DNA from: an uncultured Clostridia bacterium
GTDB lineage: Bacteria > Bacillota > Clostridia > Christensenellales > Borkfalkiaceae
Assembly: GCA_934247225.1 (NCBI GenBank)
Contig: CAKQJE010000008.1
Location: 1-64,000, forward strand
Direction: 5' to 3'
Length of the DNA stretch: 64,000 bases
The position numbers and the translations under genes were made by a program. Shown in pieces: positions 1 to 8,105 of the stretch. The notes under the pieces were generated by a model. The model had not been told where the DNA came from. It did not search any database and worked only from the letters and a program-made list of their open reading frames with translations. Each line of letters begins with the position of its first letter. Positions within the stretch are counted from its first letter, which is position 1.

Positions 1-112
1 TTGTTTGTACTTTCTTTGCCATTTTTCGTTCCTCAAAATGTTTTAGTTTTTTTGTCCAACATTTTGGGGGCACTTCATTCGAAAATTTCGGTTGAATGGG
101 GAAGCCTTTTTT

Positions 113-180
113 TGTCCTCTTCCGTCAGATCTTCGCGGAAAGCCGCTCGATTTGCCACCTTCTCCAAAGGGAGAAGGCGC
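113..180. repeat. REP-like intergenic repeat with hairpin
   Basis: The stretch contains a perfect hairpin, CCTTCTCC-aaag-GGAGAAGG, at 158-177, preceded by a CCTCTTCCGTCAG block. This layout resembles short dispersed hairpin repeats that are common between genes in gut Clostridia (recalled pattern, not searched). It lies just downstream of the TetR gene, and the last few TetR codons may run into repeat-derived sequence. I see no gene in 1-193. Confidence 0.45.
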
Positions 181-193
181 GAGATGGTTTTGT

Positions 194-769
194 TTACGCC
201 GACGGGGCGCGGCGAGCCGTGAACGAGCGAAACCATATTTTCGTAAATTCAAAAAGCTCCTCCAAAGTGACGGAAGTATAATTTCGGCACATTTTAACGT
301 ATTCGCAAGTAATTCCGTCCACAAAAATACTTATATCGAGAAAAAGCAGGTTTCTGTCCGCAATTCGTTTGTCCGCAAGACAAAGTTCGTAAAACTTGTT
401 GCAGGCGATCGTCGTCAGCTTTTTCGCGGCGAAAATAAAATCGTTCGAACGGCACAGCATTTTATAACTGTCGTGATTTTGTTTCATATATTCGAAAAAC
501 ATATCGATAAATTCTTCCATATTCGTCGGTTGAAGAATTCTTGTATTGTCGAAAAAGTTTTCGATAAGTTCGTTTTCGTAATCTTCCGCAACGCCGTAAA
601 TATCGTCGTAATGCGCGTAAAAAGTTCCGCGGCTGATCTCCGCGCGGGCGCAAAGCTCGCTCACGCTCACTTTTCCGAGTTCTTTTTTTTCCGATAACAT
701 TTCCGCAAAAACGCGTTTAATTGTTTTTCTTGTTTTTTTAGACGAATTATTAAGGTTCTGAGCCTTCAT
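194..769 (-). CDS. TetR/AcrR family transcriptional regulator
   Basis: This 191-residue protein has the size of a TetR repressor. The N-terminal HTH lies at about residues 12-60, with the recognition segment ARAEISRGTFYAHYDD, the most diagnostic TetR motif. The rest should be the helical ligand-binding and dimer domain. The start ATG at 769 has a purine-rich SD (AAGGA) just upstream. The gene diverges from an ABC exporter operon, and the shared intergenic region has TTGACA/TGTCAA inverted repeats. It therefore probably represses the exporter and itself and is relieved by an exported compound (inference). The last ten residues (FTARRAPSA-like) look unusual and may come from the adjacent repeat. 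Confidence 0.88.
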   Translation of the reverse strand: MKAQNLNNSSKKTRKTIKRVFAEMLSEKKELGKVSVSELCARAEISRGTFYAHYDDIYGVAEDYENELIENFFDNTRILQPTNMEEFIDMFFEYMKQNHDSYKMLCRSNDFIFAAKKLTTIACNKFYELCLADKRIADRNLLFLDISIFVDGITCEYVKMCRNYTSVTLEELFEFTKIWFRSFTARRAPSA

Positions 770-791
770 TTATCCTTTTTTATACAATTTC

Positions 792-823
792 GTTGACAAT
801 GTCAATATTTTGACAATGGCAAC
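792..823. promoter_or_regulatory. Putative TetR operator pair
   Basis: Two copies of a palindrome lie in tandem: TTGACA-A-TGTCAA (793-805, perfect) and TTGACAATGGCAA (810-822, one mismatch). They lie between the TetR gene and the exporter operon, close to the TetR start. Position and symmetry fit a TetR-type operator; the link to this TetR is inferred. Confidence 0.6.
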
Positions 824-856
824 ATTTCTGTATTTTCCTTTTTGTTTTTTTTCTAT

Positions 857-881
857 TATAATCCGACATTGTAAAGATGTC
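857..881 (+). promoter_or_regulatory. Putative -10 box and operator half-sites of ABC operon
   Basis: A TATAAT box at 857-862 is followed at once by an inverted repeat, GACAT-N7-ATGTC (865-881), which resembles the 793-822 palindromes. The -35 is not clear. A repressor bound here would cover the transcription start. The leader to the first ABC gene would be about 130 nt. Confidence 0.45.
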
Positions 882-997
882 AACAGTGTTCAAAAAAAAC
901 ATTGACAAAAATCAGGTGATAATTTCGGGCGAAGAACGGTCGCCGCAAAACGGCAACCGAAAATACGAAAAACACGAAAGCCCGAAAGGAGGTATAA

Positions 998-1930
998 ATG
1001 CGAGTTATCGAAGTTGAAAATCTCACCAAGGATTACGGCTCGGGCAGAGGCGTTTTCGACGTCAATCTTCATGTCGATAAAGGCGAAGTGTTCGGCTTTT
1101 TAGGTCCGAACGGCGCGGGAAAGTCCACGACGATACGACACCTTATGGGTTTTTCAAAACCCGACAAGGGCGAAACGAAAATTTTCGGAAAGAACACTTT
1201 CGAAAAATACTACGAAGTTTTGAAAAAAGTAGGGTATATCCCGGGCGAAATCGCTTTGCCTGCGGGGCTTACGGGTTATGAATTTCTTAATATGATGCGC
1301 GATCTGCAAGGGATACATAACAACGAACGACTTGAAAGAATGCTCGATATGTTCGAACTTTCGTCCGTTCAACTTGGCGGCGACACAAAGAGAATGAGCT
1401 TGGGCGTGAAAAGAAAACTTGCGGTCGTGTCGGCGTTTATGTCCGACCCCGAGGTGCTTGTTTTAGACGAACCGACGAGCGGACTCGACCCCGTTATGCA
1501 GGAGCGTTTCGTGGAATTTATTCACGAGGAAAAGGAGTGCGGCAAAACGATACTTTTGTCGAGCCATATTTTCTCGGAAATAGACAACACGTGCGATCGG
1601 ATCGCGATAATAAAAGACGGACGGATAGTTTCGGAGTTTGTCGCGAACGACTTGAAGCACGCTTCGCGTAAATTCTATTCTTTGGTCTTCGCAAACGAAC
1701 ACGGCGCGGAGAAATTCGAAAAACAAGCCGCCGCGCTTAAAAGTTGTAAGCTTATAAATTCGGATAAAACGAAAATCAATCTTTCCGTAGAGGACGAGGA
1801 TTTAAACGGTCTTATCGCCATTTTGTCGGACAGCGACGCAACGTTTTTCGGCAACAGAAAAGAGTCTCTCGAAGATTACTTCATGAAGTTCTATAAAGAG
1901 GACAGAGATTACGGAGGGGCTATAAAATGA
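998..1930 (+). CDS. ABC transporter ATP-binding protein (ABC-2 type exporter)
   Basis: This 310-residue ATPase has Walker A GPNGAGKST at about residues 36-44, an LSGGQ-like signature in degenerate form (MSLGVKRKL), and Walker B VLVLDEPTSGLDP with the following H-loop (LSSHIFSE). The last 80 residues are the C-terminal extension typical of drug and antibiotic exporter ATPases. The SD is AAAGGAGG before ATG 998. It overlaps the next ATPase by 4 nt, so the two ATPases probably pair as a heterodimer with the single downstream permease. The substrate is unknown. The divergent TetR suggests induction by a toxic or drug-like compound (inference). Confidence 0.9.
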   Translation: MRVIEVENLTKDYGSGRGVFDVNLHVDKGEVFGFLGPNGAGKSTTIRHLMGFSKPDKGETKIFGKNTFEKYYEVLKKVGYIPGEIALPAGLTGYEFLNMMRDLQGIHNNERLERMLDMFELSSVQLGGDTKRMSLGVKRKLAVVSAFMSDPEVLVLDEPTSGLDPVMQERFVEFIHEEKECGKTILLSSHIFSEIDNTCDRIAIIKDGRIVSEFVANDLKHASRKFYSLVFANEHGAEKFEKQAAALKSCKLINSDKTKINLSVEDEDLNGLIAILSDSDATFFGNRKESLEDYFMKFYKEDRDYGGAIK

Positions 1931-2874
1931 GCGAGAAAACTAGCGTAAAATTAAGCGAAAAGAAAAACGAAACGGTTATCAGCCTTAAAAATCTGACGAA
2001 AGATTACGGCGAGGGCAGAGGAATATTCGATCTTAATCTCGATATCGGAAAAGGCGAAATGCTCGGCTACGCAGGCACGAACGGAAGCGGCAAAACCACC
2101 ACGATACGAAACATTTTAGGGTTCGTAAAGCCCACGGGCGGCTCGGTTACCGTGAACGGACTATCTTCCTGGGAACATTCGAGTGAAATTGCGAAATATA
2201 TCGGATACGTTCCCGGCGAAATAGCTTTCCCCGACCTGAAAACGGGTATAGATTTCCTTAAATGTCAAGCCGACTTTTTAGGGCTTGAAAATATGGATTA
2301 CGCAAACGAGCTTATCGAACGACTTCAACTCGACCCGAGGGCGAATTTAAAGCGGATGAGCAAGGGCATGAAGCAAAAAACCGCGCTTGTCGCCGCGCTT
2401 ATGAACGACTCGCCGATTATAATTCTGGACGAGCCGACGACGGGTCTCGACCCGCTTATGCGAGTAACTTTCCTCGATATTATAAAGGAAGAGCATAAAA
2501 AGGGCAAGACGATACTTATGAGCAGTCACGGTTTCGACGAACTCGAAAGTACTTGCGATAAGGTTGCGCTGATAGACGGCGGAAAAATCGTCGACGTGTG
2601 CGATATGAACTCTATAACAAACAGAGCCGTAAGAGAATTCAAGATAGAATTCAAAAGCGAAGAAGATTACAAGCGTTTCCAAAAGGAAGATTACGGCGTG
2701 ACGAGACTTCAAGACATTTATTCGCAGGTCACCGTGAAAATTCCGTCGGGCGACGCGATAAAGCTTTTGAAAACACTTAAAAATTACGACGTGAAGTTTA
2801 TTTCGGAAATACCTTACACGTTGGAAAAACATTTCAAATCAATATTATTAAAGGAGCATAAAAATGTTCAGTAA
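1927..2874 (+). CDS. ABC transporter ATP-binding protein (second subunit)
   Basis: This 315-residue ATPase is paralogous to the preceding one. It has Walker A GTNGSGKTT, signature MSKGMKQK, and Walker B IIILDEPTTGLDP followed by the H-loop (MSSHGFDE). About 20 polar residues precede the domain. It starts within the ATGA overlap of the upstream gene and overlaps the permease start by 11 nt, so translation is coupled. Two different ATPases with one large permease indicate an asymmetric exporter (inference from operon structure). Confidence 0.9.
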   Translation: MSEKTSVKLSEKKNETVISLKNLTKDYGEGRGIFDLNLDIGKGEMLGYAGTNGSGKTTTIRNILGFVKPTGGSVTVNGLSSWEHSSEIAKYIGYVPGEIAFPDLKTGIDFLKCQADFLGLENMDYANELIERLQLDPRANLKRMSKGMKQKTALVAALMNDSPIIILDEPTTGLDPLMRVTFLDIIKEEHKKGKTILMSSHGFDELESTCDKVALIDGGKIVDVCDMNSITNRAVREFKIEFKSEEDYKRFQKEDYGVTRLQDIYSQVTVKIPSGDAIKLLKTLKNYDVKFISEIPYTLEKHFKSILLKEHKNVQ

Positions 2875-4504
2875 AGCGTTATTCAAACAGTCCTGCAAAG
2901 CGAACGGGACTATGTGGGCGATAATAACTTTCGCCGTATGCTTTATGCTCGCCTGCGTTATGCTTATTTCGGGCAACGGCGACATAAGTTCGGTCAAAGA
3001 TTCCATTCAGGACACGATCATTCAGAAAGAAGTCGATTCGCAGATGGAAAAACGAGCGGTAAACTATTATTACAGACAAGTGAACGGAATGAAGCGTTTC
3101 GACGAGCTTTTCGCCGCCGAATTCCCCGCGGAATATATGAAGAAAAAAGGCGAGCTTGCGGGCGCGAGCGATCTCGAAGTCGTTAAAGCGGCGGCGGTTG
3201 CCGTAACCGAACGCGTCGGGGCGCAGCTTAAAGCCGAAACGATAGCGGGCGCAAAGGAAGATCTTAAAAAAGCCAACGACGGCAAAGAATTCGCAGACGA
3301 TTCGGACGAAGTTCTGGAAATCGTCGCGGCGACCCTTTATCCTATCGCGGCGGGAAGTTCCGAGTTTGCCGATTTTCCCGAAAAATACAAAAACAATTAC
3401 GTCGATTTAACATATCTTTACGGTATAATAGGAAATATAGCGGACGAAAGCGCGTTCATAAACGGCGAAGAGCATCTTGCGGATATAGACGAGCGCGCGG
3501 AAACTTATTCTTCGGTGTTCCTTGCTTACAATATGACGACGGACGCCGCTTTGGATAAACTCCGCGTCGCGCTTTCCGAATACAGCGTCAGCAAGGAGAA
3601 ATTCGATTCGTTCGGTTACACTTACGACAAAGTGTTCGATATCGGTCGCGAAATAATCGTCACGTTCCGCGGCAGATACGATCTCGAAATCGAAAAACTC
3701 GACGCTTCGCTTTCGGGCGGAAAGATAACCGAAGCGGAATACAACGAGAAAAAAGCCGCGCTTACGGACGAGAAAGGCGAGTTTATAAACAGCATTGCGA
3801 GAAGTCTTTTATCAGAACTTCCCGAGGGCGTTTCGTCCGCGCTCAAAGAAGTGGGCGAAGCCGATCTTTACACGCTTATCGTCGGTTCGATTTTCTATAA
3901 GCTTGCGGGTTTGCTTCTTCCGATAATCTATATGATTATGGCTTCCAACAACCTTATTTCGGGGCAGGTGGACAGCGGCTCGATGGCTTACGTTTTGTCC
4001 ACTTCCACCAAGAGAAAGGACGTTGTGTTCACGCAGGGCGTATTCCTTGTAGGCTCGCTTCTCGCGATGTTCTCGCTTACCACGGCAACGGGTTGCGTTT
4101 GCCTTGCGATAGTTAAAAACACCGTCACTCTTACTTACGGAAAGCTCGTTTTGCTGAACGTCGGCGCGTTCCTCGTTCTGCTCGCGCTTTCGGGATTGTG
4201 CTTCTTCACCTCATGCTTCTTCGACAGGAGCAAACGTTCTATGGCTATCGGCGGCGGACTCAGTATTTTCGCGCTCGTCGCGGCTATGCTCGGACTTTTC
4301 GGAAGCCCCGTTATCCCGTCCGTAGTAAGGCTCACCGCGCTCAATAACTTCAACTACACGACGATTATTTCGTTGTTCGACGTAATTTCGATTATGGAAG
4401 GAACGACGGCGTTTATCCGGAAATTCGCGATACTTTTCGGTATCGGACTTATCGGATATATAGCGGGATCGATCAAATTCGTAAAAAAGGATCTGCCGCT
4501 TTAA
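2864..4504 (+). CDS. ABC-2 type transporter permease
   Basis: This 546-residue membrane protein has one N-terminal transmembrane helix (about residues 15-36), then a long polar, charged extracytoplasmic region (about 40-340), then about six helices to the end. That is the usual layout of ABC-2 exporters with a large external loop. It begins inside the end of the second ATPase gene and completes a three-gene operon. The external region is rich in Lys and Glu and has no domain that I recognise. The substrate cannot be told from the sequence. Confidence 0.85.
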   Translation: MFSKALFKQSCKANGTMWAIITFAVCFMLACVMLISGNGDISSVKDSIQDTIIQKEVDSQMEKRAVNYYYRQVNGMKRFDELFAAEFPAEYMKKKGELAGASDLEVVKAAAVAVTERVGAQLKAETIAGAKEDLKKANDGKEFADDSDEVLEIVAATLYPIAAGSSEFADFPEKYKNNYVDLTYLYGIIGNIADESAFINGEEHLADIDERAETYSSVFLAYNMTTDAALDKLRVALSEYSVSKEKFDSFGYTYDKVFDIGREIIVTFRGRYDLEIEKLDASLSGGKITEAEYNEKKAALTDEKGEFINSIARSLLSELPEGVSSALKEVGEADLYTLIVGSIFYKLAGLLLPIIYMIMASNNLISGQVDSGSMAYVLSTSTKRKDVVFTQGVFLVGSLLAMFSLTTATGCVCLAIVKNTVTLTYGKLVLLNVGAFLVLLALSGLCFFTSCFFDRSKRSMAIGGGLSIFALVAAMLGLFGSPVIPSVVRLTALNNFNYTTIISLFDVISIMEGTTAFIRKFAILFGIGLIGYIAGSIKFVKKDLPL

Positions 4505-4510
4505 TTTAAG

Positions 4511-4566
4511 GCTTTTTGCAGGCGGCTGCGGCTATTTGCGGTCAAACGGTCGTCTGCGGCAAAAAT
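4511..4566 (+). terminator. Imperfect hairpin after the ABC operon
   Basis: TTTTTGC at the left pairs with GGCAAAAA at the right, and inner GC-rich arms also pair partly. It lies 7 nt after the permease stop. The stem has mismatches and no clean T tract, so termination is tentative. Confidence 0.35.
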
Positions 4567-4595
4567 AGAAAATAAAAACAAAAGGAGAGAGAAAA

Positions 4596-5048
4596 ATGTT
4601 TGAATTCACCAAATTATGCAAAGAGTACGAAGACATGACCGTTGCGGAAAGAGGAGTTATCCTCACCGTCAAATCGGCGAAAATCCTTGCAAAACTCGCC
4701 CTCGGCGAACACGACGTAGACCCCGTTTCTACGCTCGCGAGCTTTATTATCGGCTCGGTCGTTGCGGACGGAAAGATAAACGAGCAGGAATATCTGCTTA
4801 TTTATCCCGCGCTTGTTAAAGTGTTCGGCGACGATTTCGATTTCGCTTCGATAAAGCAGGAATTCGAAAGAGACAAAGAGGGCAAAAAGGCTATTAAAAA
4901 GTACACGCAGGAGCTGTTGTCCCTTCTTGCGGCGGCGGACGACGAGCTTAAAGCGGACGTGGTAACGCTTTGTTTGTGCGTGGTAACCGTAGACGGAAAA
5001 GTTTCCGTCAGAGAAAAACGCTATATCCGCAAGCTTTGCGAAGCGTAA
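4596..5048 (+). CDS. TerB-like domain protein
   Basis: This 150-residue all-helical protein has two repeats of a TerB-type signature, ADGKINEQEYLLI at about residues 54-66 and VDGKVSVREKRYI near the C-terminus. Conserved acidic and DGK-type motifs of this kind are typical of TerB/DjlA-like metal-associated domains. It stands alone behind a strong SD (AAAGGAGAGA) and is followed by a perfect terminator. TerB-like domains occur in stress and envelope contexts; the role here is unknown. Note that its second repeat is degenerate relative to classic TerB. Confidence 0.7.
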   Translation: MFEFTKLCKEYEDMTVAERGVILTVKSAKILAKLALGEHDVDPVSTLASFIIGSVVADGKINEQEYLLIYPALVKVFGDDFDFASIKQEFERDKEGKKAIKKYTQELLSLLAAADDELKADVVTLCLCVVTVDGKVSVREKRYIRKLCEA

Positions 5049-5070
5049 AAAATTAAGATATTACGGCAAA

Positions 5071-5112
5071 AAGTCCGCCCGCGGAAGATTTACGTCTTCC
5101 GCGGGCGGACTT
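5071..5112. terminator. Bidirectional terminator between TerB-like and AraC genes
   Basis: A near-perfect hairpin has arms of about 19 bp (AAGTCCGCCCGCGGAAGA and its complement). It is followed by a short T run on the plus strand and preceded by an A run, so it can serve both convergent genes. Confidence 0.9.
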
Positions 5113-5125
5113 GCTTTTTGACAGC

Positions 5126-5998
5126 CTATAAAGATTTCTTGTATTCCGACGGAGTTACCCCAGCGACTTTTTTAAATACTTTTGAAAAATAATTTTTATT
5201 GCAGAACGACAATTCGTCCGCGATTTCGTTTATCGGCTTTCCGAGCGTTATGAGTTTTTTCGCCTCTTCGATTTTAAGTTCCGAAAAAGCTTCCATAACG
5301 GTGCGCCCCGTCTGTTTTTTGAATGCCTTTTTTATATACGATTCGGAAAAGAACAGTTCGTCGGCAACGTCTTCGAGCCTTATGTTTTCTCTGATGTGGT
5401 TTGTAAGATACGCATAAATATGCGCCGTGATTTTCTGGGCTTCCGTGGCGGCGTCGTTATCGCTTACATCCTCGATAATCGACTTATAGGCGGGTTTTAT
5501 GCAATCGATGACGAAAAGTTCGAGTAAGGAACGGAGCGTTTGTTCCGAAAATACGTCGGTGTCTTTTTTCGGTTTAGGAAGCCTCGTTATCGAGCTTCCT
5601 TTTAAATCGTCGAAGTATTCCGCCGCGGTTTTGGAGGCGTGGCTTAAAAGAGTTTTCGCAAAAGCCGAAACGTTGAACGGCTTATTGCAGAAAAGCGAAA
5701 TAGAGTTTTCCTTGACGGCAAACACCGCGTAAAATATCCGCGTGTTGGTTTTCGCGGCGGAAAAAGAAAATTCCGAGTCGGGAACCGTAAAAATCCCGTT
5801 CCCGTCGCCGATAGCGAACTTTTTCCCCGCGGACGTGATTTCGATTTCGCCTTTGCCGCAGACGAGCAGGCAGAAAGCGGGGTATCTTACGCGGAAAGAA
5901 GCCCCCGTTTCCACGCCGAAATATCCCGTTCCGTAAACCGAGCGCACGGAAACCGAACGCCTTAAAGTTTTGTCGTTGTCAAAAATTTCGTCCGTCAT
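5126..5998 (-). CDS. AraC family transcriptional regulator
   Basis: The protein is about 290 residues. The N-terminal half is a cupin-like sensor domain (CLLVCGKGEIEI, then a predicted beta-barrel). The C-terminal 100 residues are a classic double HTH of the AraC family, including LEDVADELFFSESYIKKAFK and a conserved final motif (GVTPSEYKK). A GTG at 6004 is also in frame, but ATG 5998 is preferred because TATAAT at 6005-6010 would place the transcript start at about 5998. It diverges from a carbohydrate-binding-module protein, so it may respond to a sugar and control that neighbour (inference). Confidence 0.88.
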   Translation of the reverse strand: MTDEIFDNDKTLRRSVSVRSVYGTGYFGVETGASFRVRYPAFCLLVCGKGEIEITSAGKKFAIGDGNGIFTVPDSEFSFSAAKTNTRIFYAVFAVKENSISLFCNKPFNVSAFAKTLLSHASKTAAEYFDDLKGSSITRLPKPKKDTDVFSEQTLRSLLELFVIDCIKPAYKSIIEDVSDNDAATEAQKITAHIYAYLTNHIRENIRLEDVADELFFSESYIKKAFKKQTGRTVMEAFSELKIEEAKKLITLGKPINEIADELSFCNKNYFSKVFKKVAGVTPSEYKKSL

Positions 5999-6004
5999 AA
6001 GCAC

Positions 6005-6033
6005 ATTATATCACTAATTCGGAAATTAAGCAA
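6005..6033 (-). promoter_or_regulatory. Promoter of the AraC gene (near-leaderless)
   Basis: On the minus strand TTGCTT (6028-6033), a 17-bp spacer and TATAAT (6005-6010) form a good sigma-A promoter. The predicted start falls at about the ATG at 5998, leaving no room for an SD. Confidence 0.6.
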
Positions 6034-6073
6034 TCGTTGTCGGCGCAATAATAACTCCGAATGTCGTTTTTGG

Positions 6074-6102
6074 TTGACATTGCGGCGGAAAACATATATA
6101 AT
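6074..6102 (+). promoter_or_regulatory. Consensus promoter of the CBM9-like gene
   Basis: TTGACA (6074-6079), a 17-bp spacer and TATAAT (6097-6102) are a perfect match to consensus. The only nearby ATG in frame after it is at 6112, so the predicted leader is about 3 nt. An in-frame ATG at 6061 lies upstream of the promoter and cannot be used by this transcript. Confidence 0.85.
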
Positions 6103-6111
6103 GTTAACGTT

Positions 6112-6630
6112 ATGAAAACAGAACTTAAAAATACTTACACAGGCGAGCAAACTCCGTTTAAAACGGTGTTGGAATACGGCAGATACGAGGGCGGAACATA
6201 TTTTAATTTCGATTGCGAAAATTCCGCTCTTTTTTCGGCTTACAATAAGGACAACGAGCCTATTTACAGGGGCGACGTCGTCGAAGTTTTCATCTGCACT
6301 TCGGGCGACAGGCGCAAATATTACGAAATAGAAGTCGCGCCGAACGGAACGACGTTCTTTGCGAAAATTCTCAACGAGAACGGACTTCACGCCGAAATGC
6401 TCGAAAGAAGTTTCGACTCGAAAGTCATAAAAACCGACGGCGGTTACAGGGTCGAAATCAGAGTTCCCGACAAAGCCGTTTGCTTAAATCCGCACGGCGA
6501 AACGTTTTTCAACGCTTACCGCATAGAGACCGAGGGAGGAACTCCCGATAAAAACCTTCTCGCGCTCAATCCCACGCTTTGCGGATCTTTCCATATGCCG
6601 CAGTTTTTCGTTCCTCTCGATACAAAGTAA
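6112..6630 (+). CDS. Carbohydrate-binding family 9-like (DOMON/CBM9-type) protein
   Basis: This 172-residue protein is predicted to be all-beta and resembles the CBM9-like domain. Recognisable blocks are YFNFDCENSALFSAY, the RGDVVEVFI segment, and YYEIEVAPNGTTFFAKI. It has no signal peptide, so it is probably cytosolic or a stand-alone binding domain. The start is set at ATG 6112 because a consensus promoter occupies 6074-6102. No SD is visible, consistent with a leaderless or nearly leaderless mRNA. It is divergent from an AraC regulator. The ligand is not known; a sugar is inferred from the family. Confidence 0.75.
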   Translation: MKTELKNTYTGEQTPFKTVLEYGRYEGGTYFNFDCENSALFSAYNKDNEPIYRGDVVEVFICTSGDRRKYYEIEVAPNGTTFFAKILNENGLHAEMLERSFDSKVIKTDGGYRVEIRVPDKAVCLNPHGETFFNAYRIETEGGTPDKNLLALNPTLCGSFHMPQFFVPLDTK

Positions 6631-6784
6631 ACGAAAAAAGCACGACAAAATATTGTACGAGCCGCAAAAACACGCTTACCGCAAAAAAATACGTTTACCG
6701 CAAAAATAAGCGGGCTGAATAAAGCGTAAAACGAATAAAAAGCGTAAAAAGCGGCTTAAAAATCAAAGATAAAGGAGAAATTCA

Positions 6785-7957
6785 ATGGATTACCAAGGAA
6801 CAATTTCGAGAGGCGTAAGAGCGCCGATCATAAGACAAGGCGACGACCTCGTTAAAATTACCGCGGATTGCGTTACCGAAGCTTCGAAGCAGGGCGGATT
6901 CGCCATTCAGGACGGAGACGTTATCGCCGTGACGGAAGCGGTGCTTGCGAGATCGCAGGGCAACTACGCGACGGTCGATCAGATCGCAAAGGACGTTTCC
7001 GACAAATTCGGCGATCACACCGTAGGTCTCGTTCTTCCGATTTTTTCGAGAAACCGTTTCTCGATGATTTTAAAGGGTATTTCCAAAGGCGTTAAAAAGC
7101 TTATCGTTCAGCTTTCCTATCCTTCGGACGAAGTCGGGAACAGCTTCGTAACGCCCGAGCAGATTTACGAAAAAGGCGTTAATCCGTATTCCGACGTTTT
7201 CACCGCCGAAGAATTCAGAAAAACTTTCGGCGACGTAAAACATATTTTCACGGGCGTCGATTATATCGATTATTACGAAAAAACGGGTAATTGCGAAGTT
7301 ATTCTCGCAAACGACCCGTGCGAAATTTTAAAGCGTACCAAATACGTGATAAACGCCGATATTCACACGAGAAAACGCACCAAGGCGAGACTTTTGAAAG
7401 CGGGAGCCGAAAAGGTCGTCAGTCTCGACGAAATTCTTACTTCTTCCGTCGACGGAAGCGGTTATAACGAAAATTACGGCGTTTTGGGAAGCAACCTCGC
7501 AACCGAAAACAGCGTAAAACTTTTCCCGAGAGCGGCGAAAGAATTCGTCGAAGCTCTCTCCGCGGAAATGAAAAAACGCACGGGTAAGAGGGTCGAATGT
7601 ATGGTTTACGGCGACGGAGCTTTCAAAGATCCCGTCGGCGGAATATGGGAGCTTGCCGATCCCGTCTGCTCGCCCGCATATACGAGCGGTCTCGAAGGTA
7701 AGCCGAACGAAATAAAGCTGAAATATCTTGCCGATAACGACCTCGCTTCTTTAAGCGGCGAACAGGCTATCGAAGCTATGAAAGATATGATTAAGCATAA
7801 GGAAAGCGACCTTACGAACAATATGAAGAGTCAGGGAACGACGCCGAGAAGAATAACCGACCTTCTCGCAAGCCTTTCCGACCTTACGAGCGGCAGCGGA
7901 GACAAGGGTACGCCGTTCATTCTTATCCAGAACTATTTCAAGAATTACTCAATGTAA
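6785..7957 (+). CDS. F420-0:gamma-glutamyl ligase (CofE) family protein
   Basis: This 390-residue protein belongs to the F420 ligase-like fold. The region GDVIAVTEAVLARSQGNY near residues 42-60, the LPIFSRNRFSMILKGI block and the YGDGAFKDPVGGIWELADP block are typical of the Firmicutes branch of this family. In F420 makers the enzyme adds glutamate to coenzyme F420-0 using GTP. No other F420 gene is seen here and Clostridia usually lack F420, so the real substrate is probably different (inference). It has a good SD (AAAGGAG). It is followed by an inverted repeat at 7968-8001. The gap 6631-6784 has A-rich short repeats and no gene. Confidence 0.75.
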   Translation: MDYQGTISRGVRAPIIRQGDDLVKITADCVTEASKQGGFAIQDGDVIAVTEAVLARSQGNYATVDQIAKDVSDKFGDHTVGLVLPIFSRNRFSMILKGISKGVKKLIVQLSYPSDEVGNSFVTPEQIYEKGVNPYSDVFTAEEFRKTFGDVKHIFTGVDYIDYYEKTGNCEVILANDPCEILKRTKYVINADIHTRKRTKARLLKAGAEKVVSLDEILTSSVDGSGYNENYGVLGSNLATENSVKLFPRAAKEFVEALSAEMKKRTGKRVECMVYGDGAFKDPVGGIWELADPVCSPAYTSGLEGKPNEIKLKYLADNDLASLSGEQAIEAMKDMIKHKESDLTNNMKSQGTTPRRITDLLASLSDLTSGSGDKGTPFILIQNYFKNYSM

Positions 7958-7967
7958 TAAATCGTTT

Positions 7968-8001
7968 CGGCTCGGTTTATCTTCGGCGAAAAACCGAGCC
8001 G
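7968..8001 (+). terminator. Hairpin after the CofE-like gene
   Basis: CGGCTCGGTTT pairs with AAACCGAGCCG (11-bp arms). There is no T tract after it on the plus strand, so it may be a weak terminator or an RNA-stabilising hairpin. Confidence 0.45.
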
Positions 8002-8105
8002 AGCCAACGGATCGCGGATTTCGGAATTGCAGGTAACGCGTTTGTTTTTTTAACGGCTTGTTTCCCCGCGGGAACGAATTTCGGATCGGGAATAAACACA
8101 GAAAA

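Noticed and set aside
1..222. 73-aa plus-strand ORF at the left edge
   Set aside because: No SD or family signal; it runs through a hairpin repeat and antisense to the TetR gene.
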